A DNA stretch of 8,531 nucleotides, from assembly GCA_946481065.1 (NCBI GenBank), contig CAMLMA010000078.1:1-8531 (forward strand), given 5' to 3'. Position 1 is the stretch's first letter. Each line of letters starts with the position of its first letter. Of the stretch, positions 1 through 7,545 are shown piece after piece. This stretch comes from an uncultured Nitrosomonadales bacterium. GTDB taxonomy: Bacteria; Pseudomonadota; Gammaproteobacteria; Burkholderiales; Methylophilaceae. Both the position numbers and the translations under genes were made by a program. The notes under the pieces are model-generated. The model ran no database searches and was not told the DNA's origin. It worked only from the letters and a program-made list of their open reading frames with translations.

Positions 1-1808
1 AGCGCATGTGCCGCAGCGACATCGGCAGCTCCGGCGTCATGTTTACCATCGACACCGAATCGGGCTTCCGCGACGTAGCTTTCATCACCGCATCCTATGG
101 CCTCGGCGAGACCGTGGTACAGGGTGCGGTCAATCCGGACGAGTTCTACGTGCACAAGCCACTGCTCAACCAGGGCAAGCCAGCCATCGTGCGCCGTACG
201 CTTGGCTCCAAGCTGATCAAGATGGTGTTCAGCAATGCCAATGAAGCCGGCAAGAGCACGCACACGATCGACAACACCAAGGAAGACAGCAGCCGCTACT
301 CGCTGGACGACAGCGAAGTGCTGGAGCTGGCCCGTTTCGCGGTCATCATCGAGCAGCACTATGGTCATCCGATGGATATCGAATGGGGCAAGGACGGCAC
401 TGACGGTAAGCTGTACATCCTGCAGGCACGCCCGGAAACGGTGAAATCGCAGGAAAAGGCTGGCAGCGCAGTCGAGAAGTTCGCGCTCAAGGGCAAGGGC
501 GAGGCCATCGTCACCGGCCGTGCCGTGACCCAGAAGATCGGTGTCGGCCCGGTGCGGGTCGTCAAGCATGCCTCCGAGATGAACACCGTACAGCCTGGCG
601 ACGTGCTTGTCGCCGACATGACCGACCCGAACTGGGAACCGGTCATGAAGCGCGCCTCCGCGCTCGTCACCAATCGTGGCGGTCGTACCTGCCACGCCGC
701 GATCATCGCGCGTGAACTCGGTATCCCAGCCATCGTCGGCAGCGGCAACGCCACCGAAGTCCTGACCGAAGGCGCCATCGTCACCGTTTCCTGTGCTGAA
801 GGCGAAACCGGTTATGTCTACCAGGGCGCGCTGGAATACAGCGTGACCAAGGAAGCCGAGGCCGAGCTGACCAAGCCACCGGTCAAGATCATGATGAACG
901 TCGGTAATCCGGATATGGCCTTCAATTTCGCCCAGATCCCGAACGACGGCGTCGGCCTCGCTCGCCTGGAGTTCGTCATCAACAACATGATCGGCATCCA
1001 CCCCAAGGCCATCCTCAACGCATCGCGCCTGCCGGCTGCGATGCAGCAGGAAGTCATGTCGCGCTCTGCAGGCTACGCCAACCCGCGCCAGTTCTACATC
1101 GACAAGCTGGCAGAAGGTGTTGCCACCATCGGTGCCGCGTTCTGGCCCAAGCCCGTCATCGCCCGTATGTCCGACTTCAAGTCCAACGAATATCGCAAGC
1201 TGCTGGGTGGCGAGATCTACGAACCGGAAGAAGAGAACCCGATGCTCGGCTTCCGCGGCGCGGCACGCTACATCGCAGACGATTTCCGTGATTGCTTCGA
1301 GATGGAATGCCTCGCCATGCGCAAGGTCCGCGATGAGATCGGGCTGACCAACATCGAGCTCATGATCCCCTTCGTGCGCACGCTGAGCGAAGCCCGCGCC
1401 GTCATCGATATCCTCGCGAGCTACGGCCTCAAGCGCGGCGAGAACGGGCTGCGTCTGATCATGATGTGCGAGATCCCGTCCAATGCGCTGCTTGCCGAGG
1501 AGTTCCTCGAATATTTCGACGGCTTCTCCATCGGCTCCAATGACCTCACGCAATTGTCGCTGGGTATGGACCGTGATTCCGGCCTCATGGCCCATGGGTT
1601 CGACGAGCGCGATCCGGCGGTCAAGGTGCTGCTCAACATGGCGATCAGTACGGCCAACCGCCTCGACAAGTACGTCGGTATCTGCGGTCAGGGCCCGTCG
1701 GATCATCCGGACTTCGCCGAATGGCTGGTCAAGGCTGGCATCAAGTCGGTATCGCTCAATCCGGATACCGTGGTCAAGACCTGGCAACGCCTGACCAAGC
1801 TGAGCTAA
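1..1808 (+). CDS. ppsA: Phosphoenolpyruvate synthase (pyruvate, water dikinase), 5'-truncated
   Basis: This enzyme converts pyruvate + ATP + water to PEP + AMP + phosphate, a cytoplasmic gluconeogenic step. The frame is already open at the left edge (first full codon at 3), so the true start lies outside. About 600 residues are visible against roughly 790-800 for the family, so about 190 N-terminal residues of the ATP-grasp domain are missing. Numbering from the Met codon at 6: residues 1-145 are the end of the ATP-binding domain (YGLGE, LQARPET). The swivelling phosphohistidine domain follows, with [14 protein letters not shown], in which His230 (codon 693-695) should carry the phosphate. 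Thr228, two residues earlier, matches the threonine phosphorylated by PpsR in E. coli. From about residue 290 comes the PEP-binding barrel, ending in [11 protein letters not shown] with the likely catalytic Cys560. The stop is TAA-type at 1806-1808, 18 nt before ppsR, which supports co-transcription. Identification is secure. Confidence 0.96.
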   Translation, partial: RMCRSDIGSSGVMFTIDTESGFRDVAFITASYGLGETVVQGAVNPDEFYVHKPLLNQGKPAIVRRTLGSKLIKMVFSNANEAGKSTHTIDNTKEDSSRYSLDDSEVLELARFAVIIEQHYGHPMDIEWGKDGTDGKLYILQARPETVKSQEKAGSAVEKFALKGKGEAIVTGRAVTQKIGVGPVRVVKHASEMNTVQPGDVLVADMTDPNWEPVMKRASALVTNRGGRTCHAAIIARELGIPAIVGSGNATEVLTEGAIVTVSCAEGETGYVYQGALEYSVTKEAEAELTKPPVKIMMNVGNPDMAFNFAQIPNDGVGLARLEFVINNMIGIHPKAILNASRLPAAMQQEVMSRSAGYANPRQFYIDKLAEGVATIGAAFWPKPVIARMSDFKSNEYRKLLGGEIYEPEEENPMLGFRGAARYIADDFRDCFEMECLAMRKVRDEIGLTNIELMIPFVRTLSEARAVIDILASYGLKRGENGLRLIMMCEIPSNALLAEEFLEYFDGFSIGSNDLTQLSLGMDRDSGLMAHGFDERDPAVKVLLNMAISTANRLDKYVGICGQGPSDHPDFAEWLVKAGIKSVSLNPDTVVKTWQRLTKLS

Positions 1809-1826
1809 CGGACCCGACCCTAACCC

Positions 1827-2633
1827 ATGCATCACCGTACGGTATTCTTCATCTCGGACGGCACTGGCCTGACCGCGCAAGCGCTCGGCCAGCTGCTGGC
1901 GCATTTTCCAAACACGGAATTCCGCCAGATCCGCCTGCCGTTCACCAACACGTTGCAGCAGGTGTACGAGGCCATGGCGCGCATCGACATGGCGCGCGCC
2001 GAAGACAACGTGCCGCCGGTGGTGGTCATGTCGCTCGGCAACGTCGACCATCGCAGCCTCATCAAGCAGTGCACCGCGTATTACATCGACCTGTTCGAAT
2101 CCTTCATCAATCCGCTAGGCATCGAACTCAACGAGACGCCGCTGACGCGGGCCGGCATCGCCCATAGCATCCAGGGCCAGAACTACCATGAACGCATGGA
2201 AGCCATCAATTTCACGCTCGGCCATGACGACGGCATGACGGAAGAAGGCCTGGAAGAAGCCCAGGTCATCCTCATCGGCGTCTCCCGCTGCGGCAAGACG
2301 CCGACCAGTCTCTACATGGCCATGCAATTCGGCATCAAGGCAGCCAACTATCCCCTGATTCCGGAAGACCTGGAGCGCGGCCGTATCCCGTCCGTCCTGG
2401 AGAATTTCCCGCACAAGCTGTTCGGCATGACCATCAAGCCGGAACGGCTGCATTCGGTACGCAGCGAGCGTCGCCCCAACAGTTTCTATGCCTCGCTCGA
2501 AAACTGCCGTAACGAAGTGCGCATGGCAGAAGAGATGATGCGTAACAGCGGTGTGCACTGGATCGATTCCACCAGCCGCTCGATCGAGGAGTTGTCGACC
2601 ACCATCCTGCAAGAGCTGAAGCTGTCCAACTGA
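1827..2633 (+). CDS. ppsR: PEP synthase regulatory protein (bifunctional kinase/pyrophosphorylase, DUF299)
   Basis: In characterised relatives this protein uses ADP to phosphorylate a threonine next to the catalytic histidine of PEP synthase, which inactivates it. It also reactivates it by phosphate-dependent dephosphorylation that releases pyrophosphate. The 268-residue length is normal (E. coli 277). The N-terminus, RTVFFISDGTGLTAQALG (residues 4-21), is the family signature. A P-loop-like GVSRCGKTPTS lies at 151-161 and is followed by the conserved MAMQFGIKAANYPL region. The ATG at 1827 is chosen because the signature begins directly after it. No good Shine-Dalgarno sequence precedes it, so translation may depend on ribosomes finishing ppsA 18 nt upstream. 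The target threonine (TCH motif) is present in the upstream PpsA, so the pair should work together. In E. coli the two genes are divergent; here they are tandem. Confidence 0.95.
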   Translation: MHHRTVFFISDGTGLTAQALGQLLAHFPNTEFRQIRLPFTNTLQQVYEAMARIDMARAEDNVPPVVVMSLGNVDHRSLIKQCTAYYIDLFESFINPLGIELNETPLTRAGIAHSIQGQNYHERMEAINFTLGHDDGMTEEGLEEAQVILIGVSRCGKTPTSLYMAMQFGIKAANYPLIPEDLERGRIPSVLENFPHKLFGMTIKPERLHSVRSERRPNSFYASLENCRNEVRMAEEMMRNSGVHWIDSTSRSIEELSTTILQELKLSN

Positions 2634-2667
2634 AGCCGCCCGAGATCTACCCTCAATCCCCGGAAGT

Positions 2668-2682
2668 CCTGGCCTCGCCAGG
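2668..2682 (+). promoter_or_regulatory. Inverted repeat upstream of the fhc promoter -10 box (operator candidate)
   Basis: CCTGGC-CTC-GCCAGG forms a perfect 6-bp inverted repeat with a 3-nt centre. It ends 3 nt before the putative -10 hexamer at 2686, so it occupies the -35/-10 spacer. As DNA it could be a protein binding site. As RNA it could be a small hairpin at the end of the ppsA-ppsR transcript, but no T-run follows, so it is not a canonical terminator. Function is inferred from position only. Confidence 0.35.
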
Positions 2683-2691
2683 TGTTAAAAT
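2683..2691 (+). promoter_or_regulatory. Extended -10 promoter for the fhcBADC operon
   Basis: TGTTAAAAT gives a TGn extension plus TAAAAT (5 of 6 matches to TATAAT). No convincing -35 hexamer is found 16-18 nt upstream, as is common for extended -10 promoters. The hexamer ends 6 nt before the fhcB ATG at 2698, so the predicted transcription start falls on or next to the start codon. Consistent with this, no Shine-Dalgarno sequence precedes fhcB. The operon could instead be read through from ppsA-ppsR, 64 nt upstream. Confidence 0.45.
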
Positions 2692-2697
2692 GTCGTC

Positions 2698-3972
2698 ATG
2701 AACAAACCCGCTGAAACGCTGACCGCCGTTCCCTGCCCTGCCTGCGGCCTGCTGTGCGATGACCTTACGGTCAGCGTACAAGACACGCAACTCCACGTCA
2801 CCGACAAAGGCTGCGCCAAGAGCCGTGCCTTCTTCGAAATGCCACTTGCAGAGACCCCGCCCCATATCGATGGCAAGCCAGCCAGCTTGTCGGATGCGAT
2901 CGCCGCCGTGGTTGATCGCCTGCGCGAGGCCCGCCACCCGCTCATCGGCGGCCTCGCCACTGATATCACCGGCATGCGCGCCGTCATGAACCTCGCCGGC
3001 ACTGCGCGCGCGACGCTGGAGCACATGAACAGCTATAGCTCGATGCGCAACCTGTTGGTCATGCAGAATTCCGGCTGGCAGACGACGACGCTGACCGAAG
3101 TGCGCAACCGCGTCGACCTGCTGGTGATCGTCGGCACCGATATCGTCAGCAGTTTCCCGCGCTTCTTCGAACGTATGGTCTGGAACGATGAAACCCTCTT
3201 CGGCCAGGATACGGCCACGCGCGAGGTGGTCTACCTGGGTGGCCGCGACCTCGATACGCGCGCCGGCGTCTCGCCCAAGGGCAAGTTACCCGAGGTGCTG
3301 CCTTGCGACCTGGCGCGCCTACCGGAAGTGCTGGCGGCATTGCGGGCCATCGCGGCCGGCAAACCGGTGAAAGCCGACGCCATCGCCGGCATCCCCGCGG
3401 CAGACCTCGCCTCGCTGGCAGACCGTCTCAAGGTCGCTAAATATGGTGTCATCGCATGGTCCGCCAGCGCGCTGGATTTCCCGCATGCCGAACTCGCCAT
3501 CCAGAGCATCACCGGCCTGGTCGCCGACATCAACCAGACCACACGTTGCGCAGGCTTGCCCCTGAGCGGCAACGAAGGTGACCTCGGCGCCTATAACACC
3601 AGCGCCTGGATCAGCGGTTATCCGTTGCGCAGTTCGTATCGCCGCGATCATCCGGATTACGACCCTTACCATTACGAAGGTGCGCGCATGCTGGCGGAAG
3701 GCGAAGCCGACGTCCTGCTCTGGATCAATAGCTACAGCCCGAAGCGCTTGCCTGCAGACGGCCGCGTGCCCGACATCGTCATCGGCCATCCCGCGACGGT
3801 ATTCGAGCAGGCGCCGGCGGTGTTCATTCCCGTCGCCACGCCCGGCATCGAGATCAAGGGCATCCAGTTCCGCAGCGACAGCTCAGTCGCGCTGCCACTC
3901 AAGCAACTGCGCCAGACGACGCTGCCGGCCTTGGCCGACGTCCTGGCTGCCATCGAATCAGGATTGCGATAA
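2698..3972 (+). CDS. fhcB: Formyltransferase/hydrolase complex subunit B (FmdB/FwdB-like)
   Basis: This is a 424-residue homologue of the archaeal formylmethanofuran dehydrogenase subunit B and belongs to the bacterial Fhc complex. In methylotrophs that complex performs hydrolysis rather than redox chemistry, so B is thought to be structural. The N-terminus keeps four cysteines: C13, C16 and C20 in CPACGLLCDD, and C39 in DKGCAKS. This is the pattern that binds a [4Fe-4S] cluster in the archaeal protein. Around residues 110-120 (MNSYSSMRNLL), where archaeal relatives have the Cys/Sec that ligates tungsten or molybdenum, there is no cysteine; that alignment is from memory. Further family-like stretches are EVRNRVDLLVIVGTDIV (residues 134-150) and RCAGLPLSGNEGDLGAYN. 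The ATG at 2698 is the only reasonable start, because the frame has a TAA at 2686-2688. Its TAA stop abuts the fhcA ATG. Confidence 0.93.
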   Translation: MNKPAETLTAVPCPACGLLCDDLTVSVQDTQLHVTDKGCAKSRAFFEMPLAETPPHIDGKPASLSDAIAAVVDRLREARHPLIGGLATDITGMRAVMNLAGTARATLEHMNSYSSMRNLLVMQNSGWQTTTLTEVRNRVDLLVIVGTDIVSSFPRFFERMVWNDETLFGQDTATREVVYLGGRDLDTRAGVSPKGKLPEVLPCDLARLPEVLAALRAIAAGKPVKADAIAGIPAADLASLADRLKVAKYGVIAWSASALDFPHAELAIQSITGLVADINQTTRCAGLPLSGNEGDLGAYNTSAWISGYPLRSSYRRDHPDYDPYHYEGARMLAEGEADVLLWINSYSPKRLPADGRVPDIVIGHPATVFEQAPAVFIPVATPGIEIKGIQFRSDSSVALPLKQLRQTTLPALADVLAAIESGLR

Positions 3973-5649
3973 ATGCTCATCAAACTCTCCGGCGGCACTG
4001 TCTATGATCCGGCCCATCAGATCGATGGCAAGGTCATGGATCTCTACGTCCGTGACGGCCGCATCGTCGAACGCCCTTATGACCACGAGAAGATCGACCA
4101 GGAATACGACTTGCGCGGCAAGGTCGTCATGTCCGGCGCCATCGACATGCACACCCACATCGGTGGCGGCAAGGTCAATATCGCCCGCACCATGTTGCCC
4201 GAGGATCACCGTGCCGACCCGGCCATCCATACCGAATTCTGCCGTGCCGGCTGCGGCCACGCCGCGCCTTCGACCCTGACCACGGGTTACCGCTATGCCG
4301 AGATGGGCTATACCGCCGGTTTCGAGCCCGCGATGATGGCCGTCAACGCGCGCCAGACGCACCTCGAGATGGGCGATACACCCATCATCGACAAGGGTGG
4401 CTATGCCATGATCGGCAGCGACGATTACTTCCTGCGCATGCTGGCGGCGAAAAAAGACCAGAACGCCATCAACGATTACGTCGCCTGGACCTTGCACGCC
4501 AGCCAGGCCATGGGCATCAAGGTGGTCAACCCAGGTGGCATCAGCGCCTTCAAGTTCAACCAGCGCGCGCTCGACCTGGACGAGCTCAACGTGCATTACC
4601 AGGTCTCGCCGCGCGACGTGCTCAAGGCCTTGTCGCGCGCCGTGCATGAGCTCGGTATACCGCATCCGCTGCATGTGCACGGCAACAACCTCGGCGTGCC
4701 GGGCAACGTCGAGACCACGCTGAAGACCATGGGCGCCTCCGAAGGCTATCCCATGCACCTGACGCATATCCAGTTCCACAGTTACGGGACGGAAGGCGAC
4801 CGCAAGTTCTCCTCTGGCGCCGCCGCCATCGCCGAAGCCATCAACAAGCACAAGCACATCTCGGCCGACGTCGGCCAGATCCTGTTCGGCCAGACCGTCA
4901 CCGCTTCCGGCGATAACATGCGGCAGTTCGCCAATGCCGGCCATGCCAGCCCCAGCAAGTCGGTGCTGATGGACATCGAGTGCGACGCCGGTTGCGGCGT
5001 GGTGCCGTTCAAGTACAAGGACCAGAACTTCGTCAATGCCCTGCAATGGGCCATCGGTCTCGAGATCTTCCTGCTGGTGGATGACCCCTGGCGCATCTTC
5101 CTCACCACCGATCACCCCAATGGCGCGCCGTTCACGAGCTACCCACACCTGATCCGGCTGCTCATGGACAAGAGCTTCCGCAACGACATGTTCACCAAGC
5201 TCAATCTTGACGCCCAGGCCATGAGCACGCTCTCCAGCCTCGATCGTGAATACAGCCTGTACGAGATCGCCATCATGACCCGAGCAGGCGCGGCCAAGCT
5301 GGTGGGCCTGCATGACCGGGGCCATCTGGGCGCGGGTGCCGCGGCCGATATCACGGTCTATACCGACGATGCCGACCGCGAGAAGATGTTCTCCAAGCCG
5401 GATTACGTCTTCAAGGACGGCGAGCTGGTCGTGCGCAACGGCCAGGTGGTCAAGGTCACCTGGGGCACGACGCACACGGTCAAGCCGGAATTCGACCGTG
5501 GCATCGAGAAAGACCTCAAGCAGTATTTCGCCCGCTATCACACCATGGATATGGAGCACTACAAGATCAGCGCCGACGAGATCGCTGACGGCGGTCGTGG
5601 CCGTGTGCAGGTGCATGAATGCAAAGGTCGCCGAGAGAAAACCGAATGA
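3973..5649 (+). CDS. fhcA: Formyltransferase/hydrolase complex subunit A, formyl-methylofuran hydrolase (amidohydrolase fold)
   Basis: This zinc-dependent amidohydrolase-type subunit releases formate from formyl-methylofuran. It is 558 residues long, in the usual range. Metal-site candidates visible in order are H60 and H62 (IDMHTHIGGG), K183 in GIKVVNPGG (the position of the carboxylated lysine in archaeal FwdA), H234/H236 in PLHVHGNNLG, H262/H265/H269 in MHLTHIQFHSYG, and D380 in TTDHPNG. Assigning individual ligands is inference from the archaeal homologue. The N-terminal 50 residues and the stretch after about 450 (LGAGAAADITVY) form the small beta domain typical of amidohydrolases. Two CxxxC pairs occur (C90/C94 and C337/C341). 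The start abuts the fhcB stop and has an AGGA sequence 9 nt upstream, so translation is probably coupled. A 552-residue open frame on the opposite strand is a coding shadow. Confidence 0.95.
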   Translation: MLIKLSGGTVYDPAHQIDGKVMDLYVRDGRIVERPYDHEKIDQEYDLRGKVVMSGAIDMHTHIGGGKVNIARTMLPEDHRADPAIHTEFCRAGCGHAAPSTLTTGYRYAEMGYTAGFEPAMMAVNARQTHLEMGDTPIIDKGGYAMIGSDDYFLRMLAAKKDQNAINDYVAWTLHASQAMGIKVVNPGGISAFKFNQRALDLDELNVHYQVSPRDVLKALSRAVHELGIPHPLHVHGNNLGVPGNVETTLKTMGASEGYPMHLTHIQFHSYGTEGDRKFSSGAAAIAEAINKHKHISADVGQILFGQTVTASGDNMRQFANAGHASPSKSVLMDIECDAGCGVVPFKYKDQNFVNALQWAIGLEIFLLVDDPWRIFLTTDHPNGAPFTSYPHLIRLLMDKSFRNDMFTKLNLDAQAMSTLSSLDREYSLYEIAIMTRAGAAKLVGLHDRGHLGAGAAADITVYTDDADREKMFSKPDYVFKDGELVVRNGQVVKVTWGTTHTVKPEFDRGIEKDLKQYFARYHTMDMEHYKISADEIADGGRGRVQVHECKGRREKTE

Positions 5650-5804
5650 TAGGCCTCCTTACAAACTTATTGCGCGAGCCGGTCACGGCGTTGCATGCGC
5701 GTTCATTCTTCGCCTATCTCATTGATATGTCTCACAACTCACTCCGCGGCGCCTTGTGTTCGGCACTGCTCATGACAGTTTGGAAAGGCGCCTATGCAGA
5801 TTAA
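5646..5804 (+). CDS. Possible 52-codon ORF bridging fhcA and fhcD (leader/coupling ORF)
   Basis: An ATG at 5646 overlaps the fhcA stop as ATGA, and the frame stays open until TAA at 5802-5804, 11 nt inside fhcD. It therefore spans the only sizeable gap in the operon. A GAGAG stretch about 9 nt before the ATG could act as a weak ribosome binding site. The predicted peptide starts MIGLLTNLLREPVTALHARS; I recognise no family. Its codons (tta, ttg, tca, tct, ctt, aca) differ from the C/G-ending codons of its neighbours, which argues against a long-conserved protein. If translated, its main role may be to bring ribosomes through the hairpin that covers the fhcD start. It may equally be a chance open frame in non-coding spacer. 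Confidence 0.25.
   Translation: MIGLLTNLLREPVTALHARSFFAYLIDMSHNSLRGALCSALLMTVWKGAYAD
5748..5792 (+). promoter_or_regulatory. Hairpin that would cover the fhcD ribosome binding site
   Basis: GGCGCCTT (5748-5755) and AAGGCGCC (5785-5792) are perfect 8-nt complements. An inner 4-bp stem, ACTG (5765-5768) with CAGT (5776-5779), could stack in the loop. The 3' arm overlaps the GGAAAGG Shine-Dalgarno sequence (5782-5788) and ends 1 nt before the fhcD ATG at 5794. Folding would block initiation unless ribosomes crossing from upstream open it. The base pairing is seen directly; regulation is inferred. Confidence 0.4.
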
Positions 5805-6702
5805 CGGCGTACACATCGACGACACCTTCGCTGAAGCCTTCGGCATGCGGGGTACACGCGTCATCATCACCGCCCAGAACCACAAATGGGCACGCAATGC
5901 GGCAGCCGCCATGACCGGCTTCGCCACCTCGGTGATCGCCTGCGGTGTCGAGGCCGGCATCGAGCGCGAACTATCGGAGGACGAGACCCCGGACGGTCGT
6001 CCCGGCATCTCGGTGCTGCTGTTCGCCATGGGTAGCGCAGTGCTCATGAAGCAACTCGAGACCCGCATGGGCCAGTGCGTGCTGACCTGCCCGACCACAG
6101 CGGCGTTCTCCGGTATCGACGAAGGCTACCCCGAGATCACGCGCATCAACCTCGGCAAGAATCTGCGCTTCTTCGGCGACGGCTTCCAGATCTCCAAGCA
6201 GTTCGGCGGCAAGCGCTACTGGCGCGTGCCGGTGATGGACGGCGAATTCATGACCGAGGAGACCACGGGCATGGTACGCGCAGTCGGCGGCGGCAATTTC
6301 CTCATCCTCGCCGAATCCCAGCCGCAAGCCTTGGCTGCCTGCGAAGCCGCGATCGAAGCCATGCGCAAGATCCCCAATGTCATCATGCCGTTCCCGGGCG
6401 GCGTGGTGCGATCCGGCTCCAAGGTCGGCGCCAAGTACAAGGGCATGATCGCCTCGACCAACGATGCCTTCTGCCCCACACTGAAAGGCATCACCAAAAC
6501 CGAGCTCTCGCCCGAGATCGAATCGGTGATGGAGATCGTCATCGATGGCCTCACCGCCGAAGATATCAACCGCGCCATGCGCGCCGGCATCACCGCCGTC
6601 TGCGAACTGGGCGCGGCCCAGGGCATCAAGCGCATCTCGGCAGGTAACTATGGCGGCAAGCTCGGTCAGTTCCACTTCAAGTTGCGGGAGATCATGGCAT
6701 GA
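5794..6702 (+). CDS. fhcD: Formylmethanofuran(methylofuran)-tetrahydromethanopterin N-formyltransferase, Fhc subunit D
   Basis: FhcD moves the formyl group between formyl-tetrahydromethanopterin and methylofuran. In methylotroph formaldehyde oxidation it works towards formyl-methylofuran, which FhcA then hydrolyses. The 302-residue length matches archaeal Ftr (about 300). Family stretches visible are the N-terminal INGVHIDDTFAEAFGMRGTR (residues 3-22), NLRFFGDGFQISKQFGGKRYW (about 123-143), FPGGVVRSGSKVGAKYKG (200-217), STNDAFCPTLKG (221-232) and the C-terminal ISAGNYGGKLGQFHFKLRE (281-299). It is cytoplasmic with no signal or membrane segment. The start at 5794 is set by GGAAAGG (5782-5788) and by the family N-terminus. 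It overlaps fhcC by ATGA. The 144-nt gap before it, the largest in the operon, holds a possible short ORF and an RBS-covering hairpin. Confidence 0.96.
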   Translation: MQINGVHIDDTFAEAFGMRGTRVIITAQNHKWARNAAAAMTGFATSVIACGVEAGIERELSEDETPDGRPGISVLLFAMGSAVLMKQLETRMGQCVLTCPTTAAFSGIDEGYPEITRINLGKNLRFFGDGFQISKQFGGKRYWRVPVMDGEFMTEETTGMVRAVGGGNFLILAESQPQALAACEAAIEAMRKIPNVIMPFPGGVVRSGSKVGAKYKGMIASTNDAFCPTLKGITKTELSPEIESVMEIVIDGLTAEDINRAMRAGITAVCELGAAQGIKRISAGNYGGKLGQFHFKLREIMA

Positions 6703-7505
6703 GCGCATTGACCTTCAAACTCAAGCAAGCACTGGCGCAGCGTGTCGATTGCGCGCCGCTCACGCCTGACCTGCTCGCGGGGAAATCCCTCACCGAGATC
6801 GCGGCCATCGAACTGCAATGCGGGCGCTTCAAACTGCGTGCTGACAGCGTGTTCGCCATCAGCGGCGATGACGCCAGCGAGATCATCTTCGAGCAGGGCA
6901 GCGCCAAGCTCGATAGTATCGGCCAGGGCATGTCGCAAGGTCGCATCACCGTCAACGGCGATGCCGGCTCTTACCTGGGCCTGCAGATGAAAAAAGGCGA
7001 GATCGTCGTTCATGGCAATGCCGATGCTTTCGTCGCCAGCGGTATGGCGGGCGGCATGATCCAGGTGCATGGCGATGTCGGTGATTTCCTCGCCGCCGCC
7101 CTGCCCGGCGACCGCAAGGGCATGCGCGGCGGCATCGTCATCATCAAGGGTAACGCCGGTGACCGCGCCGGTGACCAGATGCGTCGCGGGCTACTGCTGA
7201 TCGAGGGCGATGTCGGCAGTTATTGCGCGTCGCGCATGCTGGCCGGCACCATCGGCGTGCTGGGCAAGGTCGGCGATTACGTCGGCTACGGCATGCGCCG
7301 CGGCACGCTGGTCCTAGCCCGGACGCCAGCCTTGCACGCCACGATCCAGGACTGCGGCACGCATACCCTGCCTTTCTTGCGTCTGATGTTCAAATCCTTC
7401 GCTGGCTTGCCGAGTCGTTTCGCAGAGATGCGGCATGATCGCGTACAACGCTACGCAGGTGACCTTGCCGCCGACGGCAAGGGCGAGATCCTCGTTCTGC
7501 GTTGA
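6699..7505 (+). CDS. fhcC: Formyltransferase/hydrolase complex subunit C (GXGXG repeat protein, FmdC/FwdC-like)
   Basis: This 268-residue subunit belongs to the family of the glutamate synthase C-terminal beta-helix domain. In the Fhc complex it is a scaffold holding the other subunits and no separate catalysis is expected. After an N-terminal segment of about 70 residues, seven repeats of the type (G/Q)M-xx-G-x-I-x-V-x-G-xx-G run from about 75 to 208. Examples are GMSQGRITVNGDAG, QMKKGEIVVHGNAD, GMAGGMIQVHGDVG, GMRGGIVIIKGNAG, QMRRGLLLIEGDVG and RMLAGTIGVLGKVG, ending in GMRRGTLVLA. These are the turns of a right-handed beta-helix. The start at 6699 overlaps the fhcD stop by 4 nt and has GGGAG at 6686-6690, so translation is coupled. 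It is the last gene of the operon; a hairpin region follows the stop at once. Confidence 0.94.
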   Translation: MSALTFKLKQALAQRVDCAPLTPDLLAGKSLTEIAAIELQCGRFKLRADSVFAISGDDASEIIFEQGSAKLDSIGQGMSQGRITVNGDAGSYLGLQMKKGEIVVHGNADAFVASGMAGGMIQVHGDVGDFLAAALPGDRKGMRGGIVIIKGNAGDRAGDQMRRGLLLIEGDVGSYCASRMLAGTIGVLGKVGDYVGYGMRRGTLVLARTPALHATIQDCGTHTLPFLRLMFKSFAGLPSRFAEMRHDRVQRYAGDLAADGKGEILVLR

Positions 7506-7506
7506 T

Positions 7507-7545
7507 GTCCGTAGCGCGATCATCTGCGTGATGGTCGCGCCGGAC
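7507..7545 (+). other. Strong hairpin directly after the fhcC stop codon
   Basis: Positions 7507-7511 pair with 7541-7545 (GTCCG/CGGAC). After a 2-nt bulge (7512-7513), 7514-7524 pair with 7530-7540 in an 11-bp stem with one G-T pair and a 5-nt loop (TGCGT). It begins 2 nt after fhcC. No T-run follows, so on its own it is better read as a 3'-end stabilising hairpin, or as part of a larger terminator structure, than as a classic terminator. Confidence 0.5.

Noticed and set aside
3958..5616. 552-codon open frame on the minus strand opposite fhcA
   Set aside because: It lies almost exactly antisense to a clearly conserved fhcA. The predicted protein is low-complexity, rich in V, H, G, D and A, as expected from the complement of GC-rich codons.
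5691..5720. Possible internal promoter (TTGCAT, 18 nt, TATCTC) before fhcD
   Set aside because: The -10 match is only 3 of 6, and the overlapping frames favour a single transcript.
5971..6708. 245-codon minus-strand frame opposite fhcD, with similar long frames opposite ppsR, fhcB and fhcC
   Set aside because: Same shadow effect of GC-rich codon use; no recognisable domains and no ribosome binding sites.
2698..7505. Archaeal-type formylmethanofuran dehydrogenase, suggesting methanogenesis genes
   Set aside because: The B-A-D-C set includes the formyltransferase, has no ferredoxin-type subunits, and lacks the catalytic Cys in B. This is the known bacterial formyltransferase/hydrolase complex of methylotrophs.
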